Origin: Candidatus Binatia bacterium
Lineage (GTDB): Bacteria; Desulfobacterota; Binatia; Bin18
DNA: 34,726 nucleotides
Assembly (NCBI GenBank): GCA_025057295.1
Contig: JANWXO010000006.1
Coordinates: 1 to 34,726 of the forward strand
Direction: 5' to 3'
Position 1 is the stretch's first letter. Every line of letters starts with the position of its first letter. Under the pieces are notes generated by a model, which worked only from the letters and a program-made list of their open reading frames with translations, made no database searches and had not been told where the DNA came from. Positions 1 to 9,133 of the stretch are shown here, one piece after another. A program made the position numbers and the translations under genes.

Positions 1-1176
1 CGTTTACCGTTGAATTTGGGCATTGTGCTCGATCGCAGTGGGTCGATGTACGACGAAAAACGCCTCGACTATGTGATCGAAGCAGTAAAATATCTGGTTC
101 AGCACCTCGGTCCTGAGGATCGGGCTGCTATTGTAGCGTTCGCCGATAAAGCTGCGGTTGTGGCGACTGCCGATCAACTCCTGCAGGATAAAGGGCGTGT
201 GTTGCGTGCCATTGATGACCTCGATCTTTTAGAGATCGGCGGTGGAACGCAAATGGCGCTGGGAATGGAGGCTGCACTGGCAGAGGTAGAAAAAAATTAC
301 TCGCCAAACCGCTTGAACCGCCTCTTGCTCCTCACTGATGGGCAGACCTACGAGGAGCGCAGATGCTTGGACTTGGCTCGCCACCATCGTGACCGCATAT
401 CCTGTAGCACCCTAGGGGTCGGGATCGAGTTTAACGAAAAGCTGCTCATGGAAATGGCAGAAGCGAGCGGGGCGAATTACCACTTCATTGGCGACCCAGC
501 CTCGATTCCGGATATCTTCTCCCGTGAGCTTGCAGGGCTGCGCAATATAGCGCTGACGAATGCGCGCCTCGAGGTACGGCTCAGCGCAGGGGTGCAGGTG
601 AAGGAGGTTTTTCGCGCCAGCCCGCAAATCTATGCGGTGAAAGAGGCAACGCCAGATGCCCAGCGTGCCTTGACCGTGCCTCTCGGGGATTTGGAGGCGG
701 GAGTGCCGAGCGCGGCTCTGCTCGTTTTAGTTTTACCCCCGCGCAAGCCAGGGCGGGTCCGTATTGCGCAGGCGACGCTTTGCTACGACACCCCGGAGGT
801 GAAGGGGCTGCGCGAAAATACCGAGGCGGTCGTCGAGTACACCCTTGACCGCACAATGGTGGGGAAGGCCAATGCGTACGTTATGAACCTTGTTGATCAG
901 GTGAGCATCGCCAAGCTGCAGAGTCAGGCCGAGGCTGCTCTGGCAGCAGGGAATGTCGAGCGAGCGACCCGCTTGCTTGGCAACGCTATTGCTGGCACCC
1001 AGCGCTTGGGGAATACCAAAGCCACGCAAGCCCTCGTGTCCCTGCAAAACGAGGTCAAGAAGACACAAAGCTTGGCTGGGCGGGCAGCGAAAACCCAACT
1101 GCTCACCGCGCAAGCCACGTTACGCAAAACGCAACTGCTCGATCCTGCGAGCGTCAGGGCTACGTTGCAGGAGTAA
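1..1176 (+). CDS. VWA (von Willebrand A) domain protein, 5'-truncated by window edge
   Basis: Frame is open from base 1 (RLPLNLGIVLDRSGSM...); MIDAS motif DRSGS; DGQTYEE; C-terminal KTQ-rich tail. The ORF-track start at 10 (TTG) is probably internal. Confidence 0.85.
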   Translation, partial: RLPLNLGIVLDRSGSMYDEKRLDYVIEAVKYLVQHLGPEDRAAIVAFADKAAVVATADQLLQDKGRVLRAIDDLDLLEIGGGTQMALGMEAALAEVEKNYSPNRLNRLLLLTDGQTYEERRCLDLARHHRDRISCSTLGVGIEFNEKLLMEMAEASGANYHFIGDPASIPDIFSRELAGLRNIALTNARLEVRLSAGVQVKEVFRASPQIYAVKEATPDAQRALTVPLGDLEAGVPSAALLVLVLPPRKPGRVRIAQATLCYDTPEVKGLRENTEAVVEYTLDRTMVGKANAYVMNLVDQVSIAKLQSQAEAALAAGNVERATRLLGNAIAGTQRLGNTKATQALVSLQNEVKKTQSLAGRAAKTQLLTAQATLRKTQLLDPASVRATLQE

Positions 1177-1224
1177 GAGTCGTCATTGTCCTAGCGCGCT
1201 GAAATAGAGCAAGGAGGTCGTGTC

Positions 1225-1800
1225 ATGATCCGCTGTGCAGAGTGCGGCCACGAGAATATGGATGGTCTTGAATATTGTGATGCTTGTGGCGCAAAACTCT
1301 CCCTCTCGGCTGCTCCGACGGTCACGCCTGCGCCGGCGACATCTGAGAGTGCGGGGGCACCTGAACCGCCTCCGACCACTGCTGAAAGTGAAAGTGCTGC
1401 CCCACCAGCTCCTCAACCGGAAGCAGCGCCGGTGAGCGCTCCTGTGCAACCGTCCCCGGCCCCTGCAGCGATTCAAACCGCCAAGCTCATAATCGTCCGC
1501 GGTGGGACGGTAGGCAAGGTCTTTCCCTTACAAGTGGGGGATAATCTGATCGGTCGCTGGGACCCGGATTCAGGCGCCTTCCCCGACGTGGATCTGGAAG
1601 CGGATGATCCTGAGGCGCGCATCTCGCGCAAGCACGCGATCATTCGTGTCAGCGATAAAGTCGAGATCGAGGACATCGGGAGCCTGAACGGCACGTTTGT
1701 CAATCGTGGTCCTCGCCTTGAGCCCGGAACTCCTGTGACTCTCAAAGATGGCGATGAGATCATCGTCGGCAAAACCTTCTTTAAGCTCTCTTTGGTCTGA
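1225..1800 (+). CDS. Zinc-ribbon + FHA domain protein
   Basis: N-terminal CAEC..CDAC zinc ribbon, Pro/Ala-rich linker, FHA core IGRWDPDSG...ISRKHAII...SLNGTFVN; RBS AAGGAGG upstream. Confidence 0.9.
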   Translation: MIRCAECGHENMDGLEYCDACGAKLSLSAAPTVTPAPATSESAGAPEPPPTTAESESAAPPAPQPEAAPVSAPVQPSPAPAAIQTAKLIIVRGGTVGKVFPLQVGDNLIGRWDPDSGAFPDVDLEADDPEARISRKHAIIRVSDKVEIEDIGSLNGTFVNRGPRLEPGTPVTLKDGDEIIVGKTFFKLSLV

Positions 1801-1836
1801 GCTGACTCGCTACTGCGGCGAGGACTGGGGTGGGAG

Positions 1837-3510
1837 ATGAATGGTGAGTTGTTCTGCGACCATTCTCCTGCCAGAGAGGATACTCCGGTCATCTGCCCGG
1901 AGTGCGCTTCCGAGAATCCGGCCGAGGACACCTACTGTGTTGTCTGCGGTGCGGCATTGGCTGGTGATACTACCACACTCGTTCCGCTGGCGCTGGGAAC
2001 GGTCCTTGCCGAGCGCTATGTGATCGAATCGGTGCACTCCTATGGCAGCGAGAACCGCTATGTAGGCCGACGGTGCGATGGGACCTCTGGGCGGGTGCTC
2101 GTACGCGAGCGCGAACGCGAGGAGGCTGCCCTGTGGCGTGCGCTCGTGACACGCGCGGCTAGCCTCGCGCATCCGGCTATTGTGGTGCCCGAGGACTATT
2201 TCGAGCTCGCCGAGCGCGGTTATCTCGTCTGTCCGGAAGTGCCAGGGATCCGTTTGACCGAGCGGATAGGACGGACCACCGAACGTGAGGCGGTGGCCTG
2301 GGGGGTACAACTCTGTCAGCTGCTGGGCTTTCTGCACCGGCACGAGCTGCTCTGTCTTGAGTTCCCGCCAGAGTGGCTGGTGCTGAGTCGCGAGGGACGT
2401 CTCTGCTTGACGCACCTCGACGTGTTGACCGGAAAGAGTTCAGCGCCCGAAGAGAGGATCCTCACCGATGGCTACGCTGCCCCCGAGACGTATAAAGCCA
2501 CGGCTGTCGACGAGCGGTCCGAGGTCTTTGCCGTAGCGGCTCTCTTGTACACCCTGCTGGTCGGTAAACGTTTGCCGGTGGAGGGGTGGGCAGTGCAGCC
2601 TGAGCTGCCGGTTTTCTACCCAGACAAGGTGCTTTCTCCACGCCTGGAACGGGTCCTGCGCAAGGCGTTAGCGTACGATCCGCAGGAACGTTACGAGAGC
2701 GTCGAGGTGTTGAAGAAAACCCTGCTGGCCGTCAACCAGCATGTGCGCGTGCGCTCGGCCTGGCTCAGTGACGTTGGGGAAAAGCGCGACCATAACGAAG
2801 ACGCGGTGTTGCTCAAGGAGTCGGTGCGGAGCACGGTTGCTGGGGCTGAATTCGTCGGACTCTACATCGTCTCTGATGGTATGGGTGGAGCCGCAGCAGG
2901 AGAGGTGGCGAGTGCGTTAGCAGTACAAACTATTGCTGAGCACGTTGAGCAGAGGTTCCCTCATGGATACGGGATGAGCGACGGAGAGCGGGAAGCATGT
3001 CTGCGCGAGGCGATCGTAGCCGCCAACGCGGCGATCTACGAATACGGCAAGGAGCATCGCGAATCTGCGGGCTTAGGGGCGACAGTGGTAGCTGCTCTGA
3101 TCTGCGGATCTCGGTGCTCCCTTGCCTGGGTTGGTGATAGTCGGGCGTATCTGTGGGAGCGTGGACACTTGCAGCAGCTGTCGCGCGATCATTCCCTCGT
3201 TGCCCGCTTGGTCGAGATCGGCCAAATCAGTCCGGCGGAGGCGCGGACCCATGAGCACCGGCATCTCCTCATTCGGTCTTTGGGCAGTAAGGAACACGTC
3301 GTGGTGGACTCCTTGAGCCATCCTCTTGCGCGTGGAACGAAACTGTTGCTCTGTAGCGATGGCTTGACCACCCATGTGGAGGACCAGGTTCTCAGCGATA
3401 TTCTCAGTCGTCATCGTGATCCCGGCGACGCAGCGTTAGAGTTGGTCGTGGCGGCAAATGCAGGGGGAGGGAGCGATAACATTTCTGTGGTAGTGGTCTT
3501 TTACGAGTAA
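1837..3510 (+). CDS. Zinc-ribbon / kinase-like (pseudokinase) / PP2C-type phosphatase fusion
   Basis: CPEC..CVVC ribbon; kinase-fold-like middle (GYAAPE, DERSEVFAVAALLYTLLVG) lacking catalytic motifs; PP2C motifs HNED, SDGMGG, GDSRAYLW, CSDGL, GGSDNISVVVV. Confidence 0.88.
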   Translation: MNGELFCDHSPAREDTPVICPECASENPAEDTYCVVCGAALAGDTTTLVPLALGTVLAERYVIESVHSYGSENRYVGRRCDGTSGRVLVREREREEAALWRALVTRAASLAHPAIVVPEDYFELAERGYLVCPEVPGIRLTERIGRTTEREAVAWGVQLCQLLGFLHRHELLCLEFPPEWLVLSREGRLCLTHLDVLTGKSSAPEERILTDGYAAPETYKATAVDERSEVFAVAALLYTLLVGKRLPVEGWAVQPELPVFYPDKVLSPRLERVLRKALAYDPQERYESVEVLKKTLLAVNQHVRVRSAWLSDVGEKRDHNEDAVLLKESVRSTVAGAEFVGLYIVSDGMGGAAAGEVASALAVQTIAEHVEQRFPHGYGMSDGEREACLREAIVAANAAIYEYGKEHRESAGLGATVVAALICGSRCSLAWVGDSRAYLWERGHLQQLSRDHSLVARLVEIGQISPAEARTHEHRHLLIRSLGSKEHVVVDSLSHPLARGTKLLLCSDGLTTHVEDQVLSDILSRHRDPGDAALELVVAANAGGGSDNISVVVVFYE

Positions 3511-3524
3511 CGCGGAGCCCGGCT

Positions 3525-5918
3525 ATGCCCCGCAATGAGAATGGACAACTTGAGCCTGGCACCTTGCTTGCCGGGCGATATCGCATCGAACGGTTTCTCG
3601 CCGGCGGCGGCATGGGTCTCGTGTACCTCGCGCATGACCTGCGACTGGCAGACCGTCGCTGTGCCATCAAGGAAATTTTTGATCGCTTTACCAATACGGA
3701 GGAGCGTGCGCGGGCGATCGAATATTTTCACCGCGAGGCAGACACCCTCGCGCAACTCAAACACCCTTCGATTCCCGCCATTTTTGATCGCTTTGGGGAA
3801 GGCAATTGTCACTACCTCGTCATGGAGTTTGTCGAGGGCACGAACCTCGAAGAGGAGATCGCGGCCCAGGGAGGTGCGCTGGCGGAAGGGCGGGTCATCG
3901 ACATTGCTCGTGAACTCTGCGACGTGCTTGCCTATCTGCACAGTTTCCGCCCGCCGATCATCTATCGGGACATGAAGCCGGGGAATGTGATCCTCACCCC
4001 CAGCGGTCGGGTCGTGCTCATTGACTTTGGTATCGCACGGATCTTCTCGCCGCAAGGCAAAGCAACATTAATCGGTACTCCCGGCTTTGCGCCCCCCGAG
4101 CAGTATAGTGGAACGGTCGATGAGCGCTCCGACATCTACAGCCTGGCGGCCACGTTGCACTATTTGCTCACCGGTCGTGATCCCGAAAAGAACCCTCCGT
4201 TTTCGTTCCCTCCCGTGCATGCTCTCAAACCTGATGCGTCGCCGTTTTTGGCCGGGGCGATTGACAAGGCCTTGTCCTACAAGATGGAGGAACGGCCGCC
4301 GAGCGCTACCGCCTTTAAGGAAATGCTCCTGTATGGGCGGGGGTTGGATGGAGCACGGGCGCAGGCTGCGGCGTCGAAAGCGGCAACCCAGCCTCTGGAA
4401 CCCTTAGCAGTGCCGACGCTCGTGGCTCCAGCCCCACAGCGGCGCCGGAAAAGACGTTGGGCACGTGCGGTACTCCTCTTGGGCCTGGTCGTTGGGAGTG
4501 TCTATGGGGTATATACCCATCCCCAGCTGGTCGACCCTGAATATTTGATGCGGATCGGAGAACGTATCCCGTGGCAGCGTCTCGAGGCGGTCCTCCCGGA
4601 ATGGGGGCGGACGCGGTTACGCACATTTGTGGAGAACCTGCCGTGGGAGCGTGAGAAGCGCTTGCGAGCGCTCCGGGCAGACCCTGTCGCAGTCGTCTCG
4701 TTGAAGATCCTGCATACCTCGCGCGATGGCACTCCGCTCCCTCAGCAGAAGGCCTCCTATAGAGAGGACGAGGTGCAATATCTCACCTGGGAAGCAGTGC
4801 TCAAAAATCGCCTTGCTGGTCTCGAAGGGGCAAAGTATGAGCTCGAAGGGCGGTTCTTCGATCCCGAAGGAGGGGTAGCGGGCAGGAGCGCTGCTGGACG
4901 CTTTGTGCGCCCAGAGGAGGAACAGGTCGAACTGCGAGGGATTACCTTGCTCGAAGGGTTGAAAGAGCGGGCGAAAGGGGATTACCAGTTCGAACTCTAC
5001 CTTGGGGAACGGAAATTGGCCAGTCACACGGTGAGGATCGAGCCAACGCCAAAGGTAGAAGTCAAGCAAGAGCGACAGCCGGCAGAAGTGAAAGTTGCGG
5101 ACGCTCACCCTCCTGTTACTATTCCGGTACCCTCCCCCCCGCCGGCAGCTGTAGAGGCAGAGCGGAAGCGGCTCGCTGAGGAGGCGAAACGCGTTGCGCT
5201 GATTCAGGAGCGGAGCAAGAAGCCGCTCGAACTCAAAACGATTCGCTTCGTCAATACCGACAAGCAGGGCAAACGGTTGTCTCAGCCGACCGACAGATTT
5301 AGCGCTTCAGAGGTGCGTTTTGTGGCTTGGGAGGCGGTCTTTCGCAATCGTTTATACGAGCTCACTCCTTCGTATCACCGGGTTGAGGCCACGTATTACG
5401 GACCGAATGGCCAACCGCTCGGGACTGTGCAGGATGGCAAGGAGGTCCCCGCAAACAGTGCCGAGGCGACCTTCACCGGCCGCATCGGCAATACCAAAGG
5501 CGGAGCGTTTGTCCCTGGTACCTACCGCGTCGATTTCTACGTCAACGGTTGGCCGTTATCGTCTAAAGAGTTTGTCGTGGAAGACGACCGCGATGTGGGA
5601 CGCCTGTTGCGCCATCACGTTGGCAGTATGCTCGGCCTTGTGCCTGGACGCGAGGTCCCTCTGGAGATCACCTTCCGTCCCCGTGGGGACGGAAGCCTGC
5701 AAGGAGACTTGATCATCCACGAACCGGGGTATGGAGTGGCTCCGCTCGAAGGGCAGACGGATGGGTTCCGTATTGAGTTTCGCAGTCCTATCGGCCGGGA
5801 GACGTACCATTTTCAGGGATGGCGTGAAGAGGGCCGCCTGATCGGGACCTATACGGTCTCCCCCTCCGGGGCTGGTGGACGGTGGTCTGTACGGATTGGT
5901 GGCGGATCTGCGTCATAA
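3525..5918 (+). CDS. Membrane-anchored Ser/Thr protein kinase with duplicated extracytoplasmic domains
   Basis: GRYRIERFLAGGGMGLVYLA, AIKEIF, YRDMKPGNVIL, IDFGIA, APPEQY, DERSDIYSLAATLHYLLTG; one TM segment (RAVLLLGLVVGSVYGVY); repeated WEAV(L/F)(K/R)NRL ectodomain. Confidence 0.92.
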   Translation: MPRNENGQLEPGTLLAGRYRIERFLAGGGMGLVYLAHDLRLADRRCAIKEIFDRFTNTEERARAIEYFHREADTLAQLKHPSIPAIFDRFGEGNCHYLVMEFVEGTNLEEEIAAQGGALAEGRVIDIARELCDVLAYLHSFRPPIIYRDMKPGNVILTPSGRVVLIDFGIARIFSPQGKATLIGTPGFAPPEQYSGTVDERSDIYSLAATLHYLLTGRDPEKNPPFSFPPVHALKPDASPFLAGAIDKALSYKMEERPPSATAFKEMLLYGRGLDGARAQAAASKAATQPLEPLAVPTLVAPAPQRRRKRRWARAVLLLGLVVGSVYGVYTHPQLVDPEYLMRIGERIPWQRLEAVLPEWGRTRLRTFVENLPWEREKRLRALRADPVAVVSLKILHTSRDGTPLPQQKASYREDEVQYLTWEAVLKNRLAGLEGAKYELEGRFFDPEGGVAGRSAAGRFVRPEEEQVELRGITLLEGLKERAKGDYQFELYLGERKLASHTVRIEPTPKVEVKQERQPAEVKVADAHPPVTIPVPSPPPAAVEAERKRLAEEAKRVALIQERSKKPLELKTIRFVNTDKQGKRLSQPTDRFSASEVRFVAWEAVFRNRLYELTPSYHRVEATYYGPNGQPLGTVQDGKEVPANSAEATFTGRIGNTKGGAFVPGTYRVDFYVNGWPLSSKEFVVEDDRDVGRLLRHHVGSMLGLVPGREVPLEITFRPRGDGSLQGDLIIHEPGYGVAPLEGQTDGFRIEFRSPIGRETYHFQGWREEGRLIGTYTVSPSGAGGRWSVRIGGGSAS

Positions 5919-5936
5919 GAGAGGGCTATGTGAGGT

Positions 5937-6809
5937 ATGGAACTCTCGCGTGAGCGACTGGTGCTCTTCGCTGGAGCGGGTCTGCTGGGCGGGATCGCTG
6001 GATGGGCAGCTGCGGATCCCTTGGCAGCTGTGGGGAATGTCTATCTCCGTGCCCTCCTCCTCGGTGCTGTGATTGGTATTTTTGTCGGCGTCTTTATCAG
6101 TGCCATTGAGGGGCTGAGTGTCGGCCACAGAAATCAGACTTGGGAGGGCATCAAGCTGGGTTCGCTGGCTGGGTTTCTTGGTGGGGCGGGTGGACTGTGC
6201 CTGGGCGAGTTGGCATTTGGCATGTTTGGTGGTTTAGGGGGGAGGATTCTGGGCTGGAGCATCTTCGGGCTTGCTGTCGGATTGGGAGCGGGGTGGGTTG
6301 GGCGCTCGCCTGCGCGGCTGCGCAACGGCAGCCTCGGGGGTTGCTTGGGCGGGGCGATCGGCGGTGCCCTCTATCAGAGCGTCACCGCCTTATTCCCTCA
6401 AACCGCCGGACGTGGTGTCGCTCTGGCGTTGCTCGGCGCGGCGATTGGCCTGGGTATCGGGTTCGTCAGCGAGGTGCTCAAGCGAGGCTGGTTTATGGTG
6501 ATCCGCTCGCAAAGCCGCAACGCACGGGAGGGAAAAGAGTACCCCTTGGTCAAAGCGAAGACGACGATCGGGCGCGCTGAAGAGAGCGATGTCGGTTTGT
6601 TCGGTGATCAGTCGGTTGCCAACCTGCATGCGGTTGTAGAACGGCAGAAAGGAAAATTTATCCTTTTGCGGGGCGAGGGGCTCGTGCGGGTCAACCACGT
6701 CCCTGTGACACAACCGGTCCAACTCAAGAACGGCGACCGCGTCGAGATCGGTGGGACCCTGTTGCTCTTCCGCGAACGGGCCGGGAAGGGCTCATACAGA
6801 ACCTCATAG
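5937..6809 (+). CDS. Multi-TM glycine-rich membrane protein with C-terminal (degenerate) FHA domain
   Basis: Gly-rich hydrophobic helices over residues ~1-190, then TTIGRAEESDVGLFG...NGDRVEIGGTLLLF FHA-like fold. Confidence 0.8.
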   Translation: MELSRERLVLFAGAGLLGGIAGWAAADPLAAVGNVYLRALLLGAVIGIFVGVFISAIEGLSVGHRNQTWEGIKLGSLAGFLGGAGGLCLGELAFGMFGGLGGRILGWSIFGLAVGLGAGWVGRSPARLRNGSLGGCLGGAIGGALYQSVTALFPQTAGRGVALALLGAAIGLGIGFVSEVLKRGWFMVIRSQSRNAREGKEYPLVKAKTTIGRAEESDVGLFGDQSVANLHAVVERQKGKFILLRGEGLVRVNHVPVTQPVQLKNGDRVEIGGTLLLFRERAGKGSYRTS

Positions 6810-6876
6810 TGTTCAGCGTGCTGAGCGCGTCAGGCATGCTTGTCTCATAGAGCGGAAATCTGAGGAGAGAAAAACA

Positions 6877-8454
6877 GTGCGTTGGCGATATTACCCGTCA
6901 GAACTATCCCGCGCGAAAAAGCCGGATCTATACGTATCGATCTTCGCTGCACTGCTGTGGTATGGGCTCGTTGGCTTCGGTTCCTTCTTCCTGGGACTGA
7001 CTCTGACCCGTGCAGCAGAAACGGTTGTGGTGTCGCTCACCAGTCCGCATCTGGATAATTTTGCCAATGGGGGAGCGGTGGGACTCTACTTTAGCGCCAC
7101 CGACCGGCACGGCCAGCCGGTTGCTCAGTTGAGGCCGGAGAATGTGGAGGTACTGGAGGATGGACAGAAAGTGCAGGTGGTCGATTTTCGAGGGGAGGAG
7201 CAAGGACGGCCGGTGGATATCGTGGTGGTGTTCGACATCACCGAGAGTATGGGACCCTTTATCGAAGGAATGAAGGAGGCCACGATCGACTTTGCCGACC
7301 GCCTTGTAAAAGCGAATCGTGATTATCGCCTCGGGTTGGTGACCTTTGAGGACTACGTGACGCGGGACGATACGACCTTCACGCGGAGTGCGCGCGAGTT
7401 TAAGAGCTGGGTGGGGGCGCTGCAAGCTGCAGGCGGAGGGGATATCCCGGAGAACTCCCTGGACGCGCTGGAGGTGGCCAGCCGTTTTCCCTTTCGGCCC
7501 GAAGCGCAAGCTGTCATCATTCTGATTACCGATGCGCCCAACCATTTCCGTGGCGATGGATCGGAGAAGAACAATCCCTACGGGCGGGAAGTGACGCAAC
7601 GGACGGCTGACGAGGTGCTGGAGGCCCTGCAACGGGCACGGGTGAGCGTCTACGCTGTCGCACCACCGCCGTTTGTGGCGCCCGACTTGCACAAGCTCGC
7701 GCGGGAGACGGGAGGGCGGCACTACAACATCGTCAGCGAGGGCAGACGTTTTCCAGAACTTATCGGTGAGATTGGGCGCTCGCTCGCTTCACAATACTTC
7801 CTGACCTACCTCAGCCCGCGGCCAGTCGAAGATGGCACCCGGCGAGAGATCACCCTCCGCATCACTCATCCCAACGGCGAGGGGGAGGCGCGTACCGCCT
7901 ATCAAGTCCGCGGGGTTGGTGGTGCACGCGTCGTGGCCCCAAGCGCTGTTCCCGGTGTCCCGACTTCTGATGGGCTGATTACCTACCAATGGTGGAATGT
8001 GGTTATTCCGCTCCTTGCGGGCGCCTGCCTGCTCTTGTTAGCCCGGGTCCGCCTGAGCGAGCTCCCTGCCGAGATCCGCAGTCTGGTCAACCCGCTAACC
8101 GGATGGAGTGGTGGCGCAGCAGCGGCGGTCGCGCCAGAGAAACCTGCTCCCTATGCACGCTTGATCCGCCAAAGCTCCTTCGACCAGGTGCCTCGTGAAA
8201 TCCCCTTGAGCCGGGACGAGATGGTCATTGGGCGTGGGGAGGAATGCGATGTGATTATTCCCCATGCGTCCGTTTCACGCGAGCATGCACGGGTGAAGAA
8301 ATTACGGCCCGGTTACGTGCTGTTCGATTTGCAGAGCAAAAACGGCACCTATGTAAATGGCCGACCTATCGTCGAGAACCTCCTCAAGGATGGCATGCAG
8401 GTCCGGATCGGAGAAGTGGAGTTTGTATTCTATGGTCCACAATCCCCTTCCTGA
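6877..8454 (+). CDS. VWA - TM - FHA domain protein
   Basis: ORF opens at 6751 but likely starts at GTG 6877 with upstream GAGGAGA. MIDAS-like DITES; TM VVIPLLAGACLLLLARV; FHA IGRGEECDVIIPHASVSREHARV...SKNGTYVNG. Confidence 0.88.
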   Translation: MRWRYYPSELSRAKKPDLYVSIFAALLWYGLVGFGSFFLGLTLTRAAETVVVSLTSPHLDNFANGGAVGLYFSATDRHGQPVAQLRPENVEVLEDGQKVQVVDFRGEEQGRPVDIVVVFDITESMGPFIEGMKEATIDFADRLVKANRDYRLGLVTFEDYVTRDDTTFTRSAREFKSWVGALQAAGGGDIPENSLDALEVASRFPFRPEAQAVIILITDAPNHFRGDGSEKNNPYGREVTQRTADEVLEALQRARVSVYAVAPPPFVAPDLHKLARETGGRHYNIVSEGRRFPELIGEIGRSLASQYFLTYLSPRPVEDGTRREITLRITHPNGEGEARTAYQVRGVGGARVVAPSAVPGVPTSDGLITYQWWNVVIPLLAGACLLLLARVRLSELPAEIRSLVNPLTGWSGGAAAAVAPEKPAPYARLIRQSSFDQVPREIPLSRDEMVIGRGEECDVIIPHASVSREHARVKKLRPGYVLFDLQSKNGTYVNGRPIVENLLKDGMQVRIGEVEFVFYGPQSPS

Positions 8455-8476
8455 CCGATGGCAAACCACTGCGTCT

Positions 8477-9133
8477 TCACAACCGCACGCTGATGGTAAA
8501 TCCATCGCGCAGCGGCACTAAGGTGGTGAAAAACTCTGGATCTGCCCAGACCATTTGCGTGAAGCGACGGATACCTACAGTAGAGGCAGCGGTATCCTCT
8601 TTGTCCACGACGCGGCCGAACCACAGCATGTTATCGACGATGAGAACCCCTCCTGGAGCGAGTTTGTCGCGAATCGCCGGAAACGCGTCCGGATATTGGT
8701 GTTTGTCAATGTCCATATACAGCAGATCGAACGGCCCGGGTGTTTGGTGTAGGACCTCGATGGCATCTCCGACGTGAAAACGGACCAAGTCGAGCAGACC
8801 GGCACGGCGGAAATACTCTTGCGCCTGCTCGCTATTCCTGCGGTCTCCGTCGGTGTGATGGATTTCCCCGCCGCCCAGGCGGTGGACCGCTTTCGCAAAC
8901 CACATCGTCGAGTAACCGTAGCCGGATCCTAGCTCAAAGATGCGGGTCGCCTTGCGGATCAGGGTGATCTGGTAGAGAAAGCGACCGACGACCGGACCGA
9001 TAATGGGGAAGTTCCGCTGTGCGGCCACTGCTTCCATCTCGGCAAGCAGAGGATCGTTATGGGTAGAGAGTTGTTCGATGTATGCCTTGATCTCGGGCTG
9101 CAGAAAAGCGGCGAAGTGCATCAGCTGCTCCAT
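8477..9133 (-). CDS. SAM-dependent O-methyltransferase (class I, caffeoyl-CoA OMT-like)
   Basis: IFELGSGYGYSTMWFA SAM-binding motif; LLYMDIDKHQYPDAF; GGVLIVDNMLWFGRV. Confidence 0.9.
   Translation of the reverse strand: MEQLMHFAAFLQPEIKAYIEQLSTHNDPLLAEMEAVAAQRNFPIIGPVVGRFLYQITLIRKATRIFELGSGYGYSTMWFAKAVHRLGGGEIHHTDGDRRNSEQAQEYFRRAGLLDLVRFHVGDAIEVLHQTPGPFDLLYMDIDKHQYPDAFPAIRDKLAPGGVLIVDNMLWFGRVVDKEDTAASTVGIRRFTQMVWADPEFFTTLVPLRDGFTISVRL

Noticed and set aside
412-1476. Antisense ORFs overlapping the VWA/FHA genes
   Set aside because: Arg/Pro/Ser-rich compositions typical of high-GC shadow ORFs; no domain or RBS support.
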